NCBI GenBank assembly: GCA_002077065.1
Contig: NAJO01000002.1
Coordinates: forward strand, 868,001 to 932,000
Reading direction: 5' to 3'
Origin: Cryoendolithus antarcticus
Taxonomy: Eukaryota > Ascomycota > Dothideomycetes > Cladosporiales > Cladosporiaceae
Length of the DNA: 64,000 nt
Positions within the stretch are counted from its first letter, which is position 1. Each line of letters starts with the position of its first letter. A program made the position numbers and the translations under genes. Shown piece after piece: positions 22,358 through 32,288 of this stretch. The notes beneath the pieces were generated by a model. That model searched no databases and was not told where the DNA came from. It saw only the letters and a list, made by a program, of their open reading frames with translations.

Positions 22358-22972
22358 ATGGCAACTAGCTCCAGCTCCAACACCAGCGTCGCCGGCGACC
22401 GCGCTCAACTCAACATAGTCCACAATCCCGTCCCCGACGCCGGCAACAACAACACTTTCGCAATCTCTCAAATACTACATCGACGCAACGCCATCTCGCT
22501 GACCCGCCCCGCACCAGCCACAATAGACCCACAGATACTAGCTCTCGGACCCGATCCACGGGGTTATCTCGAGGCTGAGCGTCAGGCAGATCTGGTCCTA
22601 GATCTCGCAGCAATCGAAGCAGCAGATCGGGAGTTCTACGGGGCTCCCAGACGACGGCGGCTAGATATCGAGAGTATCATCGGGAGCGCTGAGAGGCGGA
22701 CCGTTCGACGACGCAGAGCCGGAGGGAGAATTGGAGTCAGGAGCGCGTGGGCGGAAGGTGAATCTGATGACGACGATGATATTGACGAAGAGGACGTAGG
22801 AGGTGTGAGGGGAATGGCGGAGCTGACGTTTGAAGGGAGGCTGGCGTTGGAAACGGACGGGGTTTTGAGGGATGTGAGGAATGAGGAGGTGATTGTGACT
22901 GAAGATGTGATGGAAGAAGTGATGAGGAGGTGGGTCAGAGATGGTCGGCGGAAAATGCGGAGGGTGATGTAG
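22358..22972 (+). CDS. Unknown arginine-rich protein, tandem paralogue 2
   Basis: Intronless frame of 204 residues with a good ATG at 22358. The N-terminal 60 residues are Ser/Asn/Pro-rich. A helical middle (LEAERQADLVLDLAAIEAADREF) leads to a basic patch (RRRRLDIESIIGSAERRTV), an acidic run (ESDDDDDIDEED) and the module MAELTFEGRLALETDGVLRDV, then a basic C-terminus. Element order and the TFEGRL.LE.D core match the gene 300 bp upstream, so this is a diverged tandem duplicate. No signal peptide or membrane helix is seen. The alternating basic and acidic blocks suggest a nuclear or RNA/chromatin-associated protein, but that is a guess. Family not recognised. Confidence 0.65.
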   Translation: MATSSSSNTSVAGDRAQLNIVHNPVPDAGNNNTFAISQILHRRNAISLTRPAPATIDPQILALGPDPRGYLEAERQADLVLDLAAIEAADREFYGAPRRRRLDIESIIGSAERRTVRRRRAGGRIGVRSAWAEGESDDDDDIDEEDVGGVRGMAELTFEGRLALETDGVLRDVRNEEVIVTEDVMEEVMRRWVRDGRRKMRRVM

Positions 22973-23579
22973 AAATAGGAGATATCTGCACTTGCTAGGT
23001 GTAAGGTAGCCGTCGTTGATAGATACCAAGCGTATCCATGAGCGACAGCAACCAAAGCAGCGGACTGGTCGCATGATGCACAAGTCTTCACTTGCGAAGT
23101 AATGCGTGTTATCGGTCAGATGCGCTCGCCCAAATCGATGATTCACTACGTCCGCAATGCAGTATCAGATGGAACAATAACTGCCGATGGATGCAAGCAG
23201 TACACGTCGAGTGATAGGTCTAGGCGTTAGAACCTGATGGAGTCCCTTGCAGGAGCACAAATGTAGTCAAAGAAAGCACTCACTGCATTAAGCTACTTTT
23301 GGCACCGACGTCAACTTACATGCTGGTCTGTAGCAAACCCCGAAACACACTCGATGTCAGTCCACCATGCCAACGCTGTAGTCAGTCGTCATGCAACTCC
23401 AAAACCAAACGCATAGCACAGCAAGCCAAATTGAGAACGCCCGGACTGACCTGTCGCGCACACGCTGGTGCGGACCTACCGTCTTCCCAACGCCTTTTCC
23501 CGCAACCTCGCAGACTCTTTGATCGTAGGGTAGGACCAATGTGGTATTCCAGCCTCTTCGTGTCCGGAAGTGTCGATGT
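22973..23579. other. Convergent intergenic region
   Basis: About 600 bp between the 3' ends of the tandem paralogue (rightward) and the BuGZ-like gene (leftward). No gene or conserved element was seen. Confidence 0.5.
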
Positions 23580-25351
23580 TCAGTGAGCAGGGTCGACCAC
23601 ATCGTCTTCGCCGCGCTCGGTACCGGTGACTGCGGCACCAACCTGGTCGAGCGTATACTCAGTTCCCCCGGGACGATGGAAGGCGTACTTACTGAGCGCC
23701 GCCATCTTCTCCTCCAGCGACGTGGTGTTGTCATCGTACATCAGCTTGGTGACGACATCTTTCGACTTCTTGGACTTCTTCTTCGAGCCGGTAGCAGGCT
23801 TCTCGGTCTCGATCGTGGCAGGCTGGGTGGCTGCCTCGCTCGTCGCGTGTTTGTCCGCAACGGGTGCATCAGTCGCGGCAGTAGCGACAGGCGCCGACAC
23901 ATCATGCACGTCAGTAGAAGTCGCTACAGTGTCGATGAGCTCACCGGTGATTGCAGCAGGCTCGTTCGCCTGCTCCCCACCTGCAGATGCAGACGTGCTT
24001 GCAGCGCGTGCTTTCTCCGCTAGCTCTCTCTCGACATCTTTGATAAGATCTGCGACGCTCTGATCGACCTCAGCGGACGGTTGTTGCTGCTGACTCGGCG
24101 CCGGCTGTGGTCCGCGATATGGCGGATACGGCCTGTCGTTGCTCAACGGAGGTGCCTGTCCTGTGTGCATACGCTGCATGCCATCGTGCGAGATCTTGGG
24201 TGGGTCAAAAGACGGACGTGCTGGAAGTCCCAAAGCAGGTGGAAGACTGCTCGGCTGCGGGAGACCGTTCGCCGGCGATGCTGGCGAGGGTCCATTATTT
24301 AGTCTTGGCCTGTGGACGGGACCGCCATACTGCGGTGGACCTGCCGGCTGGTGCTGCATAGAAGGGTAGCCTTGCTGAGGAGGGCCGTGGTAGGGTGGCA
24401 TATTGAAAGGAGAATATCCTTGAGGTTGAGGGAAGCCAGGCGACCAATTTTGGGGTGGCATACCTTGAGGCGGCATTCCTTGAGGTGGTATGCCCATAGG
24501 TGGACCGTAGCCCGGGTTGAACCCCGGCTGCCCAGGCATGGGATAGCCCTGTGGGCCTGGTCCGGGGTAGCCGTGGGGACCTGGCATGGGGTAGCCCTCA
24601 GGACCTGGAGGCGGGAACCCTGGCTGAGCGGGTGATTGTGCGGAAGTGACCATGCCAGGGGGTGGGAAAGCGACGCCGGCGTGCATGTCGGGTGGCGTTG
24701 GTGATGCCTGGAACCTGTTAGCACAAGCACGTGTGGGAAAGTCATCCATGCGACTCACCTCGTGTTTGACGTCAGGCGTAGCGCCACCTTGCTGCTTGAG
24801 AGCCTTTTCTGCAGCCCGCTTTGCCCTGTGCTCGGCGAGTCTCGCCTTCATCTCCCCAGGAGTCTCAATCTTGGCGCGCTTTGCACCATTCGTGCCATTG
24901 ACGGTACCCGGCGGAGGATTACCCGTCTTCGCCCTGTACTCCTGCTCCTCTTTGAAGAAGGCAATCTCGATCTTCTGATGATACTGAGCCAACAGCTCAG
25001 GCGGCATGCCCTCCATTCCGAAGATCTCGGGCGCAGGCACAACCTCGCGGCCGTCGACAGTGCAGTTCTCGATGCATGGCACTGTGGATTTATGAACCTG
25101 CTGCTTGTGGACGACTAGGCCGTTCGCCGTGTTAAGACGACGGCTGCATTCATCACACTTGTAGTGCTTGGCTCGCTGATGGGCGATGAGGTATGAGACA
25201 TCGTCGAAGTCGCGCTCACAGAAGTAGCACCACGGACGCGCCTTGAGCTGCTCGAGGGTGGGCCTGGTTGGGATAGTCAGCATCGGCGCATTATATTGCC
25301 ATCAACAACGTTCACTCACCTTGAGCGCTTCTTACTCTTCCCTTCCGGCAT
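23580..25351 (-). CDS. BuGZ/ZNF207-like two-finger C2H2 protein
   Basis: Three exons: 25320-25351 (only 32 nt), 24759-25263 and 23580-24707, giving 554 residues. The start MPEGKSKKRSRPTLEQLKARPWC is reached only by splicing the 56-nt first intron. Two C2H2 fingers lie at about 23-44 and 47-68 (CYFCERDF...H...H, CDECSRRL...H...H), and the adjacent EIFGMEGMPPE segment is characteristic of the ZNF207/BuGZ family. A long Pro/Gly/Met/Gln-rich low-complexity region follows, as in animal BuGZ, where it drives coacervation on spindle microtubules. Near the C-terminus a stretch containing TTSLEEKMAALSKY resembles the Bub3-binding GLEBS motif of that family. The expected role is therefore spindle assembly and kinetochore loading of Bub3, or pre-mRNA splicing; both are inferred from the family. 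The second intron (24708-24758, 51 nt) is in frame, so an intron-retaining isoform stays open. Confidence 0.85.
24708..24758 (-). other. In-frame 51-nt intron in the BuGZ-like gene
   Basis: GTGAGT...GTGCTAACAGGTTCCAG on the minus strand has a clean donor, a CTAAC branch point and an AG acceptor. Its length is a multiple of three with no stop, so it can be missed by simple ORF calling; retention would insert 17 residues. Confidence 0.7.
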
Positions 25352-25603
25352 TGTGACGGTGACGACACTGATATACAGGTCGGTGATGGAGCGTCGTCGA
25401 AGGTAAGGAACGGGGATGTGGTTTAGGCTTGTGTCAAGGGTCACCGCGGATCTTATCGCCGACGGCTCCACAATAAACTTTGCAGCATTTTGAGAGCACG
25501 CGAGCCTGAGCCTTCACTTCCTCTTCCCTTGGGTACGTACACGCACTACATCAGCATCACACGTACTCGATAGAATTGCATACTGACAGTCATAGACTCC
25601 ATC
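25352..25603. promoter_or_regulatory. Divergent promoter, BuGZ-like gene and IMP dehydrogenase
   Basis: Only 252 bp separate the two start codons, which face away from each other, so both core promoters must lie here or overlap. A pyrimidine-rich stretch (CTTCACTTCCTCTTCCCTT, 25512-25530) precedes the IMP dehydrogenase start and is typical of highly expressed fungal genes. No TATA box was seen. Confidence 0.5.
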
Positions 25604-27422
25604 ATGAACGGTCACGCGACCAACGGCCACTCCGCGCACAGCGCCTCGAAAGCCCTCGAGCTGCTCAAGTCATATGAAAGCAGGGATGGCATCTCGGTGC
25701 ACGACCTCATGGATGAGACGAAGATGGGCGGCCTCACATACAACGATTTCCTCCTTCTCCCGGGCTACATCGGCTTCCCCGCCGCTCAGGTGGATATGAC
25801 GAGCAAGCTCACCAAGAAGATCACCCTCAAAACTCCCTTCACATCCTCGCCCATGGACACTGTGACCGAGACGGACATGGCCATTCACATGGCGCTGCTT
25901 GGTGGCGTTGGCGTCATTCATCACAACTGCTCTGTCGAGCAGCAGGCGGAGATGGTGAGGAAGGTGAAGAGGTTCGAGAACGGCTTCATTCTGGATCCGA
26001 TTGTCATAAGCCCAAAGACGACAGTGAGGGAGACGAGGGCACTCAAGCAGAGGTGGGGGTTCGGAGGGTTCGCTGTCACTGGTAGGTCCATTTTGAACTC
26101 GTCTGGTGCAATTCGTATGATGAACAACAATACATTAACTTTCGTTCAACCGTATGCTCGCGGCGAATATGCTGCGGGTGCTGGGGAGAAACCATATCTC
26201 TGACTTTTCTTATTACACAAACTTCGCCACTTGAACTACGACACGTGGACTGTGCTAATTCACGGACACAGAGTCAGGCAAGTTGCGCTCCAAGCTGGTC
26301 GGCATAGTGACACCCCGCGATGTTCAATTTCACCAAGATGCCGAGTCACCCGTCAGCGAAGTCATGAGCACCGAGCTCGTCACAGCGCCTGAAGGCGTCA
26401 ACCTCCAAGAAGCCAATGAGATCCTCAGCAAGTCCAAAAAGGGCAAGCTGCCAATCGTAGATGCCAATGGTAACCTCATCGCACTTCTATCCCGCTCAGA
26501 TCTCATGAAAAACATCTCCTACCCTCACGCTAGCAAGCTACCTGGGACAAAGCAACTGCTCTCAGCTGCTGCAATTGGCACACGGCCACAGGATAAGGAT
26601 CGACTCAGCGCACTGGTCGAAGCTGGTCTCGATGTCGTAATCCTTGACTCCTCGCAAGGCAACAGTATGTACCAAATCGAGATGATCCGCTGGATCAAGT
26701 CCGAGTTCAAGGAACTCGAAGTCATTGGTGGGAATGTAGTCACACGTGAGCAAGCTGCTGCCCTCATAGATGCTGGTGTGGACGGCTTGCGCATAGGCAT
26801 GGGTGCTGGCTCAGCCTGCATCACACAAGAAGTCATGGCTGTCGGACGGCCACAAGCAACCTCCGTCTTTCGCGTCTGCGAATTCGCCGCTCGGTTCGGG
26901 GTGCCCTGTATAGCAGATGGTGGCATTCAGAACGTGGGTCACATCGTAAAAGCACTTTGCCTTGGCGCCGGCACAATCATGATGGGAGGCTTGCTGGCAG
27001 CTTGCACTGAGTCGCCCGGCTCCTACACAATCGGCGAGGATGGTCTGCGGAGGAAAGTCTACCGAGGCATGGGCTCAATCGACGCCATGGAAGACAAGGC
27101 TGCCGGCGGTGCCACGGACAAGGCTGGCAACGTTGCCAAGAACGCTGGCACAGCACGCTACTTCTCGGAAGGCGACAAGTTGCTTGTTGCGCAGGGTGTA
27201 TCGGGGAGCGTGCTCGACCGAGGCAGTATCAATAAGTTCCTGCCATACCTGTCAGCGGGTGTGCAGCACAGTTTGCAGGACATTGGATGTAAAAGTATCG
27301 CTGAGCTTCAGGAGGGCGTCAAGGCAGGTGAGGTCAGGTTCGAGTACCGGACTGCTTCGGCGCAGCTTGAGGGTGGTGTCAGTGGGTTCGCTGGGAGTGT
27401 GGAGAAGAAGCTATATTCTTAG
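25604..27422 (+). CDS. IMD: Inosine-5'-monophosphate dehydrogenase
   Basis: Catalyses the NAD-dependent oxidation of IMP to XMP, the committed step of guanine nucleotide synthesis, in the cytosol. Exons 25604-26081 and 26272-27422, joined by a 190-nt intron, give 542 residues, normal for the family. The two CBS domains that bind purine nucleotides lie in about residues 125-245 ([21 protein letters not shown] in the second). The catalytic loop holds Cys342 in [14 protein letters not shown], and the [23 protein letters not shown] and [10 protein letters not shown] blocks are intact. One residue stands out: the phosphate/K+ loop normally reads GSGS-x-C but here is GAGSAC, with Ala338 in place of the usual Ser. 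The position after RPQAT that is usually Tyr is Phe (SVFRV). It is expressed from a divergent promoter shared with the BuGZ-like gene. Product identity is certain; the effect of the loop change is not known. Confidence 0.96.
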
Positions 27423-27750
27423 AGTCTGAGAAGGCATGTCTGGTGGTTGTAATGATTGTACGCTTCGAGATAGACGGCTCTGGCACGCAAGACTGCATTC
27501 TTTGTCGCCATTGATGTGCACATGTATTTAGGCTTGGGAAGGCCGAATTCGGCCATCCAATTTGGTCAGCACGCCATACTGTGGGTACTTCGTCTACATG
27601 TAAGGTAGCGTCCGCTGTGTACTTTACAATTCAACACTCTGCAGAGAGATTGATCGTTACTCAGCAATTGTAATTTCCACAATACATAGATCGGAATAGT
27701 CGATCATGGAACAGGCTGAGAATTGAGACTGCGTTGTCAGATCGTTCCGC
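27423..27750. other. Spacer downstream of IMP dehydrogenase
   Basis: About 330 bp between two rightward genes; terminator of the first and promoter of the second are expected. No specific element recognised. Confidence 0.45.
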
Positions 27751-29574
27751 ATGGCTGTCAAAGACAAGTCGGTCTCGTTCAGCGACGAGCCACCGAAGAC
27801 CGCGAAGAAGCGGTTGATTCTCAATGCCTTCGTGGAGACATGTGAGCGACATCGTCGGCATCAAAATGCACGCTGCTAATCATGCACAGGCTCCGGCCAC
27901 CAAAGTCCTGGTCTCTGGAAACACCCCGATGACCAGTCCATGAACTTCAACGATGTCAAGCACTGGGTCAACCTCGCCAAGCAGCTTGAGGCAGGCGGCT
28001 TCCAGGGCATGTTCATCGCGGATGTGCTCGGTGGCTACGATGTCTACTCGTCTTCGCTGAAGCCTGCAATCGCCTCTGGTGCGCAATGGCCTGTCAATGA
28101 GCCGCTGGCGATGGTATCAGCCATGGCGGCTGCGACAGAGAGTCTAGGCTTTGGCGTCACGATCTCGACGAGCTATGAGCAGCCATATCATCTGGCGAGG
28201 AGGCTGTCGACTGTGGATCATTTGAGTGGTGGGAGGTGAGCTGATCCGGCGACTAATCCATCGATCTCGCTAAACTTCAATCAGACTCGGATGTACGTAC
28301 TTGCTGCAATGACACCCGGAACAGACCGCTCACGGACGAACAGGGAACATTGTGACCGGGTATTTGAACAGTGCGTCGCGAAATCTTACAAACGGCGCAG
28401 ACCAGCTCGAACACGACGAACGCTATGCAAAGTGCGAGGAGTACATGGAAGTCATGTATAAGCTGTGGAACTCGTCCTGGCGTAGCGATGCTGTGCAGCT
28501 GAACCGCAAAACGGGCATTTATACAGATCCTTCCCTCGTCCGAGAGATCAATCACAAGGGCAAGTACTACACCGTACCTGGCCCACATATGTGCCAGCCG
28601 AGTCCGCAACGCACGCCGGTGATCATGCAGGCTGGTACTAGTCGCGCAGGCAAGTCGTTCGCTGCACAGCACGCTGAGGGTATCTTCGTGTCCGCTCATA
28701 GCACTGCCGGAGTGAAAAAGTCTATCGCAGATATCCGCGCTCAAGCTGCCGAGCTTGGTCGGGATCCCAAGTCCATTAAAGTATTGGCAAAATTCTGCGC
28801 TGTGCTCGGGCGCACGCAAGAGGAGGCGGATGCCAAATACAAGGACTACATCCAGTACGGCGATTCAGAAGGTGCCTTGGCGCTCTTTGGAGGCTGGACG
28901 GGAGTCGATATGGCGCCATACGGCGATGATGAGGAGTTACGCTATGTGAGCAGTAATGCTATCCAGTCTTACATTGAGAGTCTGATCAAGACTGCACCGA
29001 AGATCAATGGAGGCAAATGGACGAAGAAGACGCTTGCTGAGCACATCATGGGTGCGTGCCTTATTCGCGTACTTACACAGGTATGCGGTATCGCTGACTT
29101 CAGCTAGTTGGCGGTCTGGGCGCAACTTGTGTCGGTACAGCTGAGACAGTGGCGGATGAGATGGAGAGGTGGGTGGAGGAGGCTGATGTAGATGGCTTCA
29201 ATATTGTGAGTATGACACCGTTCCATGCGGTGTGGAGTGTGCTGATCATGTTCGTTCAGGCCTACGCTCTCATGCCGGGCACCTTCACCGACGTGATCGA
29301 GCTCCTTGTTCCCGAGCTTCGGAAGCGAGGCATATTTTGGACCGACTACGCGATTCCGGGCGGGACTTACCGTGAGAACCTACTCGAGAAACCGGGCCAG
29401 ACTGAGCCATTGCCTGATCACCCTGCAGCGAAGCTGATCTGGCGAGCGCCGGTAGTTGGTAAGAGCAGCCTGGTGAATGGTGTCAATGGTCACTCGAGCA
29501 CAGTGACGAATGGGTGGCACGATGATGGATACGAGGGCGAAAGGCTGGATGCAGTGAGTATGCAGTTTGGCTGA
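27751..29574 (+). CDS. NtaA/SnaA/DszA-family FMN-dependent monooxygenase
   Basis: Six exons: 27751-27841, 27890-28235, 28285-28292, 28344-29051, 29108-29205 and 29260-29574, giving 521 residues. It belongs to the flavin-dependent bacterial-luciferase superfamily, nitrilotriacetate-monooxygenase branch: KKRLILNAFVETCSGHQSPG, the FIADVLGGYDVY strand, STVDHLSGGR and LGWNIVTGY are family blocks. Such enzymes use reduced FMN from a separate reductase to oxidise small organic substrates, often aminocarboxylates or sulphur compounds; the substrate here is unknown and no flavin reductase gene lies in the window. The third exon is a microexon of 8 nt that supplies part of GRLGW; without it the motif and frame are lost. 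A further intron at 29554-29597 (GTGAGT...CCCCAG) would replace the last six residues and move the stop to 29690; I cannot decide between the two ends. Confidence 0.88.
28285..28292 (+). other. 8-nt microexon
   Basis: ACTCGGAT is flanked by a 49-nt intron with a GCTAAAC branch point and CAATCAG acceptor on the left, and by a GTACGT donor of a 51-nt intron on the right. Only with this exon does SGGR join LGWNIVTGY in frame, matching the family block. Confidence 0.8.
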
Positions 29575-29988
29575 CCTCCCACTTTGACATTCCCCAGCTG
29601 CGCGTAGTCTCTTCGTATAACCCGCAGCAGAGTCTGCGAGATACAGCAAATGCATTGTGGTTCAATTGGAGGTTCACCTCACAGCGTTAACAATGGTTAC
29701 GGTGGGTTCCTTGTTGTCAAACTTGATCTTCTTTTGGATGATATTGTATGTTCTGCAGTATGCTAAAGCTCAAGAAAGCGCACTTCGGCCCCCGGACTCC
29801 CTGAGACCCGTGCCCAGATCCCCGCGCAATCCCAAACCTCAGATACATTTCCAGATCTCGAGTGCTTCTACTAAGGCGTCCCGGTGGGTCTATTCGAAAG
29901 CCAAAGCCGTTGAGAGGCTCCTCCGAATGCACGGCAGTTGCCTGAGTACGCCATGTGCCTCACACCAGTGCAGCAGTACATGAATAAT
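29575..29988. other. Convergent spacer
   Basis: About 410 bp between the flavin monooxygenase (rightward) and the cysteine-rich secreted protein (leftward). The first 115 bp could be a sixth intron and a seventh exon of the monooxygenase. Otherwise no feature is seen. Confidence 0.45.
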
Positions 29989-30729
29989 TCAAATGACGCA
30001 CTGCATGATCGCGTTGTCGCCAGTGCAGCCCTTCGGACGGTCGCTGACGCAGAAGTAGTTGTGATGGTCCGGAGTGACTACCTGCAGCTGGCAAGAGTCG
30101 TGGAATAGCTGGCAATTGTTGGTGCAAAGGTTTCCAATGGCCGTGATCTGCTCTTGAGACAGCGCTGTGATATCATTGTACGCCCAAGAGACGCACAGCT
30201 TGTCAGATAGCCCATCCACTTCCTTGCTCAGGTAGCATATGGAACGCGGGTCCTTGGCTTCGCGCTTGCCCGTGTTCATTTCGGAAACAAGGCTAATGAT
30301 GTTGTCCGCGAAGGCAGACAGTAATCCGGCATAGGCCACGGCGTGATCGGAGGAGCACAGGCCAGCGATGCCTCTCAAGCAGTTGCTGAAAGAGAAGTCA
30401 CGTTCCTGGAGACTGCGAGCGCTAGTGGTTCTGTTCGAGATCGCCTGCGCCGGCTTGTGCCAGTGGTCGGAGATCTCTTTGTTCCAGTTCCGATCAGCAG
30501 AAACGGCTTTGCTGCTTGAGAACCATCCACTGCTCGTGCTTGTCGCGTCGTCATCGAGGGCGAACCTTGAAGATAAATCCACATACGTGAAGTCGAAACC
30601 AGTTGACTCGTCGTGACAGTCGGCCTCTAGCCTTCCGTTAACGCGGTGAGCACCGGAACAATCGGCATTAGCCATAGTGCTGAGCATCGTAGCGACTGCG
30701 ACACAGCTGAAGGCGATCTTGGTGAACAT
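29989..30729 (-). CDS. Secreted 12-cysteine protein, unknown function
   Basis: A frame of 246 residues from the ATG at 30729, chosen because it begins directly with a signal peptide (MFTKIAFSCVAVATMLSTMANA); an ATG 14 codons upstream would spoil it. The mature protein has twelve cysteines, an even number, mostly in the C-terminal half, one likely N-glycosylation site (NRT), and a dibasic KR that could be a Kex2 site. There is no transmembrane helix and no GPI signal. No family is recognised. Size, secretion and paired cysteines fit extracellular disulphide-bonded proteins of fungi, including effector-like proteins, but there is no direct sign of a host-related role. Intronless. Confidence 0.7.
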   Translation of the reverse strand: MFTKIAFSCVAVATMLSTMANADCSGAHRVNGRLEADCHDESTGFDFTYVDLSSRFALDDDATSTSSGWFSSSKAVSADRNWNKEISDHWHKPAQAISNRTTSARSLQERDFSFSNCLRGIAGLCSSDHAVAYAGLLSAFADNIISLVSEMNTGKREAKDPRSICYLSKEVDGLSDKLCVSWAYNDITALSQEQITAIGNLCTNNCQLFHDSCQLQVVTPDHHNYFCVSDRPKGCTGDNAIMQCVI

Positions 30730-31904
30730 GATCTCGGGTGGCGGGAAAGGAATGAGGCGATTGATGTACAATAGAAGGCGTTCGTCGATTGATATTCAGC
30801 CTGTAGCGATGTAGTTTCGTTGAATGTATGCCTCGGTCGATGGTCAAGTGTCTGACGATGAGGTACGCGAATGTGATTGGCGAGGTGAATGAACAAGTAT
30901 TGCGAAGTGAGTTGCTGACTGTTGTTTCTGGATGTGAGGATTATGGTCATGGAGTGAGTCAAGATGCAATACTTATACTTGAGCCCTATGGTGCTCTCAT
31001 GGTGGACGCTGCGTCAATAGGCTGCGGCGATGCTATTCCAGGGCCTCACTACAACATCTTGTCAATCATCTAGGTTAGTCGGATGGGCGAGCGTTTCGCA
31101 GACAGAACCAACAAGCTGCGCATTCTGCATCAGGTCAGTAGCGCGACCCGAACGTATGGGTCGCAGTCAAGCATTGGAGTATCTGTGCAGCGCCTTTGCG
31201 ATTCACTGGCACGTCACCAAACAGATCTCGCGGTACATACCTTGGTAGAACAGGGGTGAGGGTTCGTTGCAGTGCTTCTCACGGTAGATGCGCGGCACAG
31301 TGCAATCCTCCCCAGACCTGACTCGGTTACAACACGCCATTCGAGGCAGTACACGGCTGGTAACGGCTGGTATATTGAAGCCATGTTGGCAGATATGAGA
31401 CGATGTCGGGAAATAGATATTTTCATCGTCTGGAGCGAAGATGCCAAGGTGCGCAGTCCCCTTGTAGTCGATCATGAGTATTGAGCAACGGGACGGGCGG
31501 CTGTGCAACGGCACGAGCGTGGGATGCACAGCTGCAGGAACTCTACGGAGTGTCCTTTAGTCGCCTCTCGGAATAGCTTCACTTGTTTCACGCTTTGCTG
31601 TGCCTCACTGTCGAGTCCGTCGACCGGTAGACCGGTAGACCAGATGTTGCATCGCAATTGCTCGATGCTCGCAATATCCGCCGAAGTGAGCACTTAGTGG
31701 ACATTGACACTGTACCTTGTCGACGTATCTCCCTACTGCCACGAAGAAGTTATCCTCTTGAACACCCACGTGGCCCAAGTATCGTAGACTAAGGTAACTG
31801 CAGCACCCAGCAAGAGACTTCCTGCACTACGCAGACGAGGACGTAAGCGCTCTGAAAGCACAACGAGTGAATTTCCCAGATCACTGACATCACGCAGAAC
31901 CAAG
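30730..31904. other. Intergenic, possible unresolved small gene
   Basis: About 1.2 kb. On the minus strand between about 31250 and 31690 two overlapping frames look partly coding (for example SVKQVKLFREATKGHSVEFLQ at about 31560-31600) and one ends next to a strong GTATGT donor at about 31239-31244. I could not join them into one frame with a start codon, so I do not call a gene. A small imperfect doublet of GACCGGTA lies at 31621-31639. Confidence 0.35.
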
Positions 31905-32288
31905 ATGCCCGCTTCAACGTACTTGCTCGCCATCATTGTAGCATTTGTGGCCATTGCGTTTCATTGCGCCAGGCTGCTGACCATGCCGCGGGCAAGATGC
32001 ACTCTGTACAATGCTTCGAATGCCACTCAGTGCATCGCATGGAATCTGCCCGATGGATTCACTTGGGAGCAGCATCGCATCGACGAGGTTTCGGAGGAGT
32101 GCGACGCTACTTGCAAGACTCTCGGCAAGAAGTGCTGGCCACATTTCGAGACGTCCAACAAAGCCTCCTTCGGCTATCGGTGTGTCCACATCGACTGGTA
32201 TCCGTCGGGAGGCGTGAGTGTCGAAGAGGGAACGGCCAAGATTCTGCAGATACGAAAGGACAGAGCTGACAATCGAGGGCTGGTCTGA
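31905..32288 (+). CDS. Small signal-anchored cysteine-containing protein
   Basis: A frame of 127 residues from a good ATG (ACCAAGATG). Residues 5-24 are strongly hydrophobic (YLLAIIVAFVAIAFHCARLL) and would act as a signal anchor or uncleaved signal peptide. The remainder has two Asn-linked glycosylation sequons (NAS, NAT) and six cysteines in a compact region (C-x10-C, then ECDATC, KCW and YRC), consistent with an extracytoplasmic disulphide-bonded domain. No family is recognised. The gene is convergent with the pepsin-fold protein downstream. The frame is short, so chance cannot be excluded, but the hydrophobic start followed by sequons and cysteines argues for a real gene. Confidence 0.5.
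   Translation: MPASTYLLAIIVAFVAIAFHCARLLTMPRARCTLYNASNATQCIAWNLPDGFTWEQHRIDEVSEECDATCKTLGKKCWPHFETSNKASFGYRCVHIDWYPSGGVSVEEGTAKILQIRKDRADNRGLV

Noticed and set aside
23541..24063. Plus-strand frames opposite the BuGZ-like gene
   Set aside because: They are antisense shadows of a low-complexity coding region.
29554..29690. Alternative last exon of the flavin monooxygenase
   Set aside because: A 44-nt intron with GTGAGT and CCCCAG is possible, but it is shorter than the other introns and the new C-terminus has no family support; kept only as an alternative.
31203..31693. Possible small multi-exon minus-strand gene
   Set aside because: Partly coding-looking frames and one good donor are present, but no start codon or consistent join could be found.
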